Part shown: positions 9,077 to 21,000 of the stretch, piece after piece
Position numbering within the stretch: position 1 is the stretch's first letter
Layout: every line of letters begins with the position of its first letter
Source of the DNA: MWBV01 sp964447315
GTDB taxonomy: Archaea; Nanobdellota; Nanobdellia; Pacearchaeales; GW2011-AR1
DNA: 64,000 bases
Direction: 5' to 3'
Assembly (NCBI GenBank): GCA_964447315.1
Contig: CAYURQ010000002.1
Coordinates: forward strand, 26,587 to 90,586
The notes under the pieces: model-generated
Database searches by the model: none
Seen by the model: only the letters and a program-made list of their open reading frames with translations
What the model was told of the DNA's origin: nothing
Position numbers and translations under genes: made by a program

Positions 9077-12000
9077 ATGAGAAAAAGAGTGGTAAAGAAG
9101 AGGCCATCAGCAGTAATTATTATAATATTCTTAATTTTAATTTTATTTTCAATTTTTCTTTTAATTGTTCTTCCAAAACCAGCAATTACAACAAAAGCAG
9201 TTAGTTCAGTTGAAAAACAAAGCAAAGTAATTCCTTCTCATTCTTCATTTAAATTAAAAAATTTAATTTTTCCAACTTCTGCATATGAGTTAAATTCAGA
9301 AAAAGTTTTTATTGAAGATGTTTATGAATATATTCGTTATAAAGATAACTTTTGGAAAGCTATTTCACAAGACAATTATATTCGAGTTACTTTTGAAAAA
9401 AACCTTACAAATAAAAATGATATAAGAATTTATGCAAAATCAAACCAATCAAATAAAAATGCAAGTGTTGAGATTTATGAAAAAAATTCAAACTTTAAAC
9501 TTGCTGATTTTGGAATAATTTCAAATGAAAAAGAGTATAAAGCTTTGTTGAATAATCTTATTGGAATTCAAGATACTTTTGATTTAAAAGTTATTGGAGG
9601 AAACATCTGGTTTGATTATATTATTGACCCTGTTGATTATATTTGTATTGATTGTGGTTTTTTTACAGGAACAGAAGATACTGTGGGAACTGATTTTAAT
9701 GCTGATAGTACTTATTCTGCATTAGAGTGGTCTAATCAAAATTATGATTCTGGTGCTTTTTCTTACAGTGCTTTAAATCCAACTAGAATTCAAGTTCAAA
9801 AATCAGGAAATTATTTTTTAGCTCTTTCTCTTCCAATTGAAGATGCTTCTGGAACAGGTTCAAATAATAATAGATTAGCAATTGAAGCAGCAATTTATGT
9901 TGATGGAGTAAGAAAACAAATAGGAACAAGTAGAAATTCTTATATGAGAGGAACAGATAATACTTATGATCATTTTCAAACAGGAGATAGTTTTGTTGTT
10001 TTAGTTCCAGATGTTAGTGCAGGAAGTTATATTGAAATTTATGTTAGAGGAATTGCAGACACTAGTGAAGCTGTAAAAGCTAATGATGCTTTTGCGCTTT
10101 TTCTTAATTACATTGAAGATTCTGAAGAAATATTTTTTGCAACAGGAACAACAATCAATGCTCCTTCTTTAAAAACAAATTTAAATCAAGGAAACCAGGC
10201 AGCTTGGAATTATGATATGGAGTGGAAAGAGGCAATAGAAGACAATCCTTTCACTCATGATGATTCCTTGGAATCAAACAAAATAACTCTTTCTGATATA
10301 GGATATTATTATGTTACTGTAAATATCCCTCAGGGAAGTTCTACAGCAAGGACAAATGTTGGAGGAAGAATTGAATTAGATGGAGCAGTAATAAATGGAG
10401 GAACATTTATGCAAGGGTATATTCGTAATGCTGAGGGTCATTCAGATAGTAGTATTCACTGGGCAGGACTTGTTGAAACAACAAGTAACAATCAAAATCT
10501 TACAGTAGGAATTTCAAGAATGGCACAATCTGGAACTGTTACTACAGATAATTTAAACGCTACAATTTATGTTAGAAAAATCGCAAATGGTAATTCAGGA
10601 TTGTATCATTCAACTGCAACACAAGTAACAGGAACAAATCCAGGAGATTGGAATCCAGATAATACAAGATATGCAATTTGGGAAAGTGACAATGAAAAAG
10701 ATACTAGTTATTATTCCCATGTAAATGGAGATTCAAATATTACAATAAACAGAGAGGGATATTATTTATTGAGTTTTAACAGCCCTCAATTAAATTCTTC
10801 TACTCTTAGAAATCATCCTCAATTTGATATTTATGTAAATGGGGAAACAATTCCTGGAGGAAGAACAGGTTCAACATATATAAGAAATGGAAATGGGCAC
10901 GATGAGTCAACAACAATGATAACATATCTTCTTAATTTATCAGAACAAGATAATGTTTCTGTAGGTGTTGTTAGGGGGGATGCAACTCTTGATGGCACAG
11001 TAAATATTCTTGATGAAGCAGTTATTCTTTTAGAATACAAACAATCTGCTAATCTTGTTTGGAACACTAGCTGGGTGAATTTTGGAGCACTAGTTCAATC
11101 AAATGGAAATAAAACCCAAGTAGCAAGCATTTCCTCAATATCATATAATAAAGAAGTTAATTTAACTTGTACTGGAAATTGCAGCCAAATATCAACAAAT
11201 TGGACAAACGGGACAGATTTAAATGATGGTGAAGTTGCAATTGTGGAATTCACTTGTTTAAATAATAGTTTAGGAGATTTTTCAGCTTCATATAATGTTT
11301 CTTCTTTAAATGATACTTCTCCAGACACAATTGTTGTTGATTGCACTATGTTATCTTCTTCTAGTGTTTTGTGGAACCAATCTTTTCTTGATTTAGGAAG
11401 TGTTTATGATGCAATGCAAACTAATTTAAATGCAAGTGTGAATTCTGCAGGTTCTAATGATGAAATAAATATAACAGAGATAGGAGGAACAGGAACTTCT
11501 TTTATTTCTGCAACTCCTTTAGATATTGGTTCTATGGTTGGAGGAGAAATTCAAGATGTATTGTTTAATTGTTCTCCTCCTTATGGGCAAACTCCAGGAG
11601 ATTATTATGCTTTATACAATGTTAATTCTTCTGCAGACCCTATTGGAGATAATATAACTATTAATTGCAGTGTTGTTTCTTCTTTTGTTGAATTCAATCA
11701 AAGTTTTTTATCTGTTTCTCCTTCTTATTCAGGAACGAGTAAAAATTCAGTGATTCAAATTATTTCAACAGGATATAATGAAGAAATAACTCTTAAAGAA
11801 TTTTCTGGAAATGGAAGCTCTTTTACTTCTTCTAATTCTACAAATTTTGGAATTCTTCAAAACCAAGAAACACAGGAAATTTTATTTACATGTTCTCCTC
11901 TTGAAAACCAAAACTCTGGAAGTTACTCAACAATTTATAATATAAATTCAACTTATAATATAGGAAACAATGTTACTGTTAATTGCGATGTATTAAATCC

Positions 12001-15000
12001 TTTAATTTACATTAATCAATCAGATATTAATATTTCTGGAAGATTGAACTTAAATGAAAATTCAACTCAAGTTATATTGGTTTCTATGGGAGTAAATAAT
12101 AATACTTTTGTAAATTGTGTTTCAGGAGATTGTTCTAAAATTTCAAATAATTGGACAGAATCAACAAATTTAGGACATACTCAAAATTCTACTTTGAATT
12201 TTACTTGTGATGATTCTTCAGTAGGAGAATTTTCCGCAATATTCAATGTAAATTCAACTCAAAATTCCACTGGTTCAAATATTTCAGTTGATTGTGAGAT
12301 ATTACAGACCCATGGAAACATGACAATTAATTTAATTTATCCTTTTCTTTCTCAGGAAAATTATTTTGATTCTTATAGTACTTTTTTTGTTAATGCAACC
12401 ATTGAATGTAATGGAACTCAAGGAGCATCTTGTGGAGAAGTTTTTGGTTTTCCAAGATATAATTCTACAGAGATTTATGGGCAAGGCTCTTTAGGAGAAG
12501 AAACAATAAGTAATCCAGATACAATAATAAATAATTATACTTTTATTAATATAAGTTCAAAACCCGGAGTAAATTCAATTAGTGTTAATGATTCTTCAGA
12601 ATTTACTGTAGGAGAGGAGGTTTTAATAATTCAAACTCAGAGCGGAGGAACAACTTGTGTTGCAGGAGTTTTTGAATTTAAGAATATATCTTCAATAAAT
12701 GGAAATAATATTACTTTTGATTCTCCTTTAGAAAATGCCTATTGTTATAATAGCCCTAACACTGTTTCAATTACTTGTTCAGATACTTCAGGGTTTGAGT
12801 CTTCTATTGCTCAAGTAGTTAAAGTTCCTCATTATACTAATTTGACTATTAATTCTGGAGCTTCTATAACTGCTCCTTCCTGGAATGGTTATTATGGGGG
12901 AATAGTTGCTTTTAGAGCTTCAGAAAATGTTGTAGTAAATGGTGTTATAAATGTTACAGGAAAAGGATATCGTGGAGGAGATGATGGTTATGCAGATGAT
13001 GCAGAAGGAGGACAAGGAGAAGGTATTTATGGTAGAGGATATAATCCTCCTTTTACAGGTTCTGGAAATTGGAGCATTCATGATGGTTATTGTGTTCAAG
13101 AGCCAAACAATGCAGGAGGAGCAGGTTCTTGGTGTAGAGATGATAATGGGGGAGACCCAGGTGCAGGAGGAGGACATGGGACAGTAGGAGAAAGTGTATC
13201 TCAGCAACAAGGAGACCCAGATGGAACTTCAGAAGGAGGGGAAGTTATTGGTTCTCCTAATTTAAGTAAGATGTTTTTTGGAGGAGGAGGAGGAGCAGGA
13301 AGTGATAATGATAATTTTGAACCAGAAGGAGATGGAGGTGCAGGAGGAGGAATTGTTTATGTTGTTTCAAGGAATTTTCAAGGCAATATTGTTTCAAATG
13401 GACAAGCAGGTTTCACAAGTACAGCATCAGGATATTCAGCAATAGGAGGAGGGGGAGCAGGAGGAACAATATGGATTCGTGCAGAAAATATGACTCTTGA
13501 TTTAATAAATGCTTCAGGAGGAAGAGGGGCAGAAGATGCAGATGAACCTGGGGGAATTGGAGGGCAAGGAAGAGTTAGACTTGATTTTTTAAATTCAACA
13601 GGAACTTCAACACCAGAACCAGGGTATAATGGCTCTTTATTTGATATGTTAGTTATAAAACCTACTTTGGGAACTTATCCTTTTTTTGCAGAATCTTCTC
13701 CAGGTTCTTGTGGAATTTTATATAATGGAGATTCATGTAATTTAGGGGTTTTAGTTAATTCAACAGAAGAAATTGATTCTTTTTGGAAAATAGATATGTT
13801 GGTAACTTCTAGTGGATTAGTCGAGCCTCAATTTACTTCTTCTTCAAATATCACTATAAATGATTTACCTCCAAACGCATTTCTAGTTAAACCCTTAAAT
13901 GATACCTCTTCTTCAAATATAACTCAAAATATGACTGTTAATGCATCAGATGCAGTGGGTTTAGAAAATTTAACTTTTTTTATTTTCAATGAATCTGGTT
14001 CAGAGATTAATAAAACAACTTGGGATATTTCAGGAAAGAGTATTTTAACAGGGATTTTATACACTTTTTCTTATGATGGAATTTTTAATTGGTTTTATAG
14101 AGTTTTTGATATTGTAGGAAATTTTTATCAAACACAGAATAACACATTTATCTTAGACACTCCCTCTCCGAATATAACTTTCACCTCCCTAACAAAACCA
14201 AATAACACTTTTATTTCAGAAGATTCAATAACATTAGGAGTTTCAGTTAATCAAACTTTTCAAACAAATATCACGTTTTATCTTTATAATTCAACAAATC
14301 TTGTAAAAGAAAATACTTTTGATGATGGAACAAGATCTCTTTCTTGGACTCTTTTACCCGACGAAATTTATTATTATAATGCAACTGTTTTTGATTCTTT
14401 TGGAAATATAAATTCAACTAATACAAGACGGATAACCCTTGATAATCTTCAACCCATTATTGATTATGAACCTGAAACTATTCCAGATTATTCAAACAAG
14501 TCTCAAAATTTCATTTATGTTAATGTAAGTGTAACAGAATTAAATCAAGCAAACATCACTTATGAACTTTTTAATGAAACTCATTTGATAAATTCAACAA
14601 TTTATGATTATCCTCAAAGTCAAGTAAATTTTACAGATCTTTCTGATGGAAAATATTATTTTAATGTAACAGTTTTTGATAAATCTTACCAATATTCTTC
14701 TACTGATACAAGAGAAATTCTTTTAGATAATGAATTTCCTTTAATTGATTTTATTAGCCCTACTCTTGAAAATACAACAAAAGTTTCAAGAAATTACCTT
14801 TTCATTAATATTTCTGTTATTGAGGATAATGAAAGAAACATCACCTTTGAGTTATATAATGGTTCAGGACTTTGGAACAGAACAGAAACAAATGATAATC
14901 AGCGTGAAATAAACTTTACAAATTTAGCAGATGGATGGTATGAGTTTAATGTAAGTATTTGCGATTTGGCTTGTAATTACAATGTAACTGAAACAAGAAG

Positions 15001-18000
15001 AATTTATTTAGATACAATAAATCCAAATGCAACTTTAATCTCTCCAATAAATAATACTTATTCAAATGAAACTCAGCAAAACCTAACTGTTTTAGCAAAT
15101 GATACAAATGAACTTTCAAACATTACCCTTTTTGTATTCAATGAATCAAATGATTTAATAAATCAAACAACATGGGATGTTTCAGGAAAATCAATTCTTA
15201 CTGGAATAATTTATACTTTTGCATACGAAGGATTTTTTAATTGGTTTTATAGAATTTTTGATGTAACTTATAATAGTTATGAAACAGAAAATAATACAAT
15301 AGTAATTGATACAACAATTCCTTTAATTGATTTTATTAGCCCTACTCTTGAAAATACAACAAAAGTTTCAAGAAATTACCTTTTCATTAATATTTCTGTT
15401 ATTGAGGATAATGAAAGAAACATCACCTTTGAGTTATATAATGGTTCAGGACTTTGGAACAGAACAGAAACAAATGATAATCAGCGTGAAATAAACTTTA
15501 CAAATTTAGCAGATGGATGGTATGAGTTTAATGTAAGTATTTGCGATTTGGCTTGTAATTACAATGTAACTGAAACAAGAAGAATTTATTTAGATACAAT
15601 AAATCCAAATGCAACTTTAATCTCTCCAATAAATAATACTTATTCAAATGAAACTCAGCAAAACCTAACTGTTTTAGCAAATGATACAAATGAACTTTCA
15701 AACATTACCCTTTTTGTATTCAATGAATCAAATGATTTAATAAATCAAACAACATGGGATGTTTCAGGAAAATCAATTCTTACTGGAATAATTTATACTT
15801 TTGCATACGAAGGATTTTTTAATTGGTTTTATAGAATTTTTGATGTAACTTATAATAGTTATGAAACAGAAAATAATACAATAGTAATTGATACAACAAT
15901 TCCTTTAATTGATTTTTCATCAGGGGTAGAAGATAATTATGGAAATTTTTCAAGAGATTGGATTTATGTAAATGTTTCAGCAACAGAAAATAATTTTGCA
16001 AATATAACTTTTGAATTACATTTTTCAGGAGGATTAATTAATAAAACAATCTTTACAGATAATAGAAGGGAAATAAATTTTACTGGATTGCCTGATAGAA
16101 AATATTTTTATAATGTAACTATAATTGATTTAGCTTATAATTTAAACTATACAGAAACAAGAGAAATACAAATCGACGATACCCCTCCGATAGTGAATAT
16201 TGTGGAACCCCAACCAAAAGCCTATGCATATAATGAGAGCATTCCTTTAAAACACACAATTGTAGATAATTTAATTGGTTATGATATGTGTTGGTGGAAT
16301 CTTGATAACACTGGTAATGAAACAATAAATTGTGGAACAAATACAACATTTGATACAAGTGATGGGCAGCACAATATTTACTTTTTTGCAAATGATACTT
16401 TAGGAAATTTAAGAGCAGAAAAAGTATCGTTTGGAGTTTCAACTCAGGGACCTGCAATGGTTTTAGTTTCTCCTTTAAATAACACTTTTTTTAATACTCC
16501 AGGAAATTTTCAATTAAATTATACTGCAGAAGGTCCAGAAGGTATGACTAATTGTACTCTTTATGGGGATTGGGGAGTTAGTGGATGGCATTTAAATGAA
16601 ACAACAAAAGGAAGTGATTGGTGGAATGAAACTTTCCTTTACAGAAAAAAACTTAACGTAACTGCAGTTAGCTCAGTAACAACAAATTATACAGTAGGTG
16701 TTGTTGTTGATACTGTTGGACCAGAATTTCAAGACGATGGAGATGATATAAGAGTTACTTATTGGAACGGAACAGAAAATCTTGAAATAGATAGGCTTTT
16801 ATTAAGGGTTAATAATACAGAAACAATTGTTCAGTTTAGATTACAAAGTAATTTACCTTCAAATTCTTCTGATGAAAATTATTCTATTTATTATGGTAAT
16901 CCAACAGCTTCAAATCCTCCTGATAATGGTTCTGTTGTTTGGTATTTTTACGAAGATTTTTCTCAAGGCAATTTAAATCGTTGGGGGTATAGTTCAGGTT
17001 TAAATGTTATTAATACTAGTTTTGAAAATCCTTGGACAGGATTAAATTATACTTTAGAAATGGGAAGATGCGGTAATTCTTTTATTAAAGTTCTTCCTGC
17101 TTATTTTCCTGCTCAGAGAGATTTGCAGATTAGGGCATTGTGGATAGATAATCCTTATTTGGCTTGTGGTTCAAATCCAGAATCAGGAAGTCCAGATGCA
17201 GATGGTATTTTAGGTTTAAGAGGTAGTGCTTCTGGAACATATGATGGTATTTTGGTTGAGAGAGATACAGATGGGCCAGAAGGTTTCCAGTATGATCAAG
17301 GAGCTAGTGGATCAGCAGATACAGGAATATATACTGATCAAGATTCTCCATTTGAAGTTTGGCAGTGGACTGAAAGTAAAGCATATGGAACTTCCTATAC
17401 TGGACATAAAGCAAAATATTGGAATTATACTCAAGTAGAACCAGATTATTATCAACTACAAGCAACAGCAGTTTCTGCAACATCTCCAGGATTGCCTTAT
17501 CTCCGTGTAGCTTCTGGAACTGCAATTGTTGCAGCTGTTTTTGCATCAGTTCTTGTAGAAGTAGAACCAAATGTTACAATTCAAACAGAATATTGGGAAG
17601 GTTCATTTGATGTTTCAATAGAAGATGATGGTATTTATAATTGGAATGTTGAGTGTTTTGATAACAATCATGTTGGTTCATTTGCTATTTTTAATAATAC
17701 TTTTTCTATTGATACTCAAAATCCAAATATTTCTTATACTCAAAATACTCTTCTAAATAATACTAATTTTTCAAGAAATTATATTTTTGTAGAAGTTTCA
17801 GCTAATGAAACAAACGAACAAAATATAACTTTTGCATTATATAACCAAACAGGGCCTGTAAATATTTCAACATATACTGATTTTAGAAGAACAATTAATT
17901 GGTCTAGTTTACCACAAGGAAATTATAGATTTAATGTAACTATTTTTGATAAAGCAAATAATTCAAATTTCACTGAAACAAGAAGAATAACAATAGATAC

Positions 18001-21000
18001 AACTCTTCCAAGCGGAACTTTATTTTCTCCAGAAGATGGAGCAGCATTAGGCAATACAACCCAAAATTTCACTATAATTGCAAATGATACAAATTCTCTT
18101 TCAAATATAACATTATTTATTTATAATGAAGTAGGAAATTTAATAAATCAAACAACAAGAGTTGTTGCTGGAACAGGAGCAATAATAGGAGTTACATATA
18201 CTTTCTTAACAGACGGTGTTTTCAATTGGTTTGCAAGAATATTTGATGTTGCTTCAAATGAATATGAAACTTCAAATAACACTTTAACTATTGATACTCA
18301 AAACCCATATATTTCTTATCAACCAGAAACATTAGTAAATAACTCAAATGCTTCTCAAAATTTTATTTACATTAATGTAAGTGTGATAGAACAAAATGAA
18401 GCAAATATAACTTTTAGATTGTATAATTCAACTGGACTATATTATTCAAATTTTTATACAAATCCTCAAAGAATAATTAATTACACTAATTTGAAAAATG
18501 GAATTTATTATTATAATGTAACTGTTTTTGATGATTCAGGAAGATTTAATTCAACACCAACAAGAAAATTAACTTTAGATACAGTTAAACCAAATTTAAC
18601 TTTAATTTCTCCAGATAATGATACTTATACAAATCAGGCCTTACAAAATCTAAGTTTAAATATTACTGATGAAAATACTTTATCAGATTTAACATTGTAT
18701 ATATTTAATGAAACTCATTCAGAAATAAACCAAACAACTTGGCCTGTTTTAGGAGGAAATTCAATCTTAACTGGAATTAATTTTACTTTTCCCTATCAAG
18801 GAATATTTTATTGGGGATATTCTTCAAGTGATGTTTCTGGAAATACAAATTTTTCAAGAAACAATACCTTTATTTTAGATCAAACAAATCCTTTAATTGA
18901 ATACAGTCAAAACACTTTTCCTGATTATGCAAATAGATCTGATAAATGGATTTTTATTAACGTAACTGTAATAGAAACAAACGAACAAAATATTACTTTT
19001 TATTTATATAAACAAGGAATTTTGTTGATAAATAGTACTTACACAAATAAACAAAGAGCAAGAAACTTTACTGGTTTAAGTGATGGAAATTATTCTTATA
19101 ATGTAACTGTTTTTGATAAATCTTTTCAATACAATTCAACTACAACTAGAAATATTGTCTTAGACACCCAATTTCCAAATGTAACTCAATTAAATCCAGA
19201 GCAGGATTATTTTACAAATCAATTTCAACAAAACTTTACTTATAATTCCAGTGATAAACAAGGATTAAATACCTCTACTTTATTTATTTTCAATGAATCA
19301 GGTTCTTTGGTTTATAATATAACTCAAAATTTATTTGCAACAAAATCAATTATTTCTGGAAATATTTATAATTTTGTAACAGATGGTATTTTTAACTGGT
19401 TTTATAGAATATTTGATATTTCTGGAAATAAAGCAGATACAAACAATAGAACAATAACTTTAGATTTATCTTTACCTCAAATAACTTTTGTTCCTTTAAC
19501 AAAAGAAAATGATTCTTCATTTGTTGAAAATTTTATTTATATTAATGTTACAGTGGAAGAAGAAAATGAAGAAAATATTACTTTTTATCTTTATAATTCA
19601 ACTCATCCTGTTTATGAAAACTTTTTTATCAATCAAAGAAGAAATTTAAATTGGACTCTTTTACCAGACGATATTTATTATTATAATGTTAGTGCCTATG
19701 ATTCAGCAGGAAATTTAAATACTTCTGAAACAAGGTGGATAATTTTAGATAATCTTCCTCCCCAAGTAGATTATACTCAATTAACTTTTCCAAATCATAT
19801 AAATGTTTCTAGAGATTTTATTTTTGTTAATGTTTCTGTTAATGAAACAAACGAACAAAATATAACTTATCGTTTACATGATTTTGTTTTTGAATTAAAT
19901 GTTTCAACATATACAAATAAAATAAGAGAAATAAATTGGACGGATTTAGATGATAAATCTTATTATTATAATGTAACTGTTTTTGATAGAGCAGGACAGA
20001 AAACAGTTACTGAAACAAGAGAATTAACAATAGACACAATTTATCCTTTAATTGAATTTGGTCTTTCAACCCCTCAAAATTATAAAAATATTTCTCAAAG
20101 TTATCTTTATTTTGATGTAATTGCTTCAGATGATAATGAAGCAAATATCACATTTAAATTATATAATGAAGATGGTCCTGTAAATGTTTCAACATATGAA
20201 TACTCAAAGAGAACTATTAATTATACTGGAATTCCTTACGGAAATGTAACTTATTATTATAATGTTACAATAAATGATTTTGCAAGCAACGAAAATTATA
20301 CTCAAACAAGAGAAATTTTCTTATTTGATAGTATTAAACCTTATGTTGAAATAATAAATCCAGAAGAAAGAAATTATACTAGTAATGAATCTTTGCCTTT
20401 GGATTTTATTGCAAGTGACCCTAACTTAGATTCTTGTAGGTATAGTATTGATGGAGCAGCAAATATAACAATAAATAATTGTCAAAACACTTCTTTTAGT
20501 GTTTCAGATGAATCTTGGCACACTATTTATTTATTTGTAAATGATACCTCTGGAAATAAAAATAACACTAAAGTAACTTTTTATGTTAATTCAACTGACA
20601 TCCAAACTCCAGATTATAAAGTCCAGAGAGATTCAACATTTGTAGAGGGTTCTGAAACAGTTTTTATTGAAGAGTCAGATCCAAAAAAATCATTCTTTTT
20701 ATTAAATTCAAGAACAACATCTAGTGCTCCAAGTGCAATACAAGTAATACCAAGTTTTGTAGATTCAGAAGAAATACGTTTTGAAAATTACGGAGGCTCA
20801 ACAACAGTGGATTGGGAATTAATTTCAGGACCAGACATTTATGTTCAAAGAGGAGAATATTCTTATTCAGATACAGAAGTTAATGTCAATATTTCAATTT
20901 CTGAAATTAATTTAAGTAGTAGTTTTATATTAATTTATAATAGATTAAATGATGGAACTCCTGCTAATAATTCAAGGGGTAAGTGGACTGGAAAATTTAT

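Noticed and set aside
10970..11040. Dockerin-like GDATLDGTVNILDEA in the 4548-aa protein
   Set aside because: It is in register with the two preceding jelly-roll repeats (GT...D.A.I.L.Y), there is only one such loop, and no cohesin is visible.
12951..13187. Open frames on both strands in the glycine-rich part of the 4548-aa gene
   Set aside because: GGA-rich repeats keep other frames open; the products are low-complexity (Met/Glu/Gln-rich).
13860..20340. CRISPR-like periodicity
   Set aside because: The ~290-nt period is coding Ig-like repeats, in frame, without short identical repeats separated by unique spacers.
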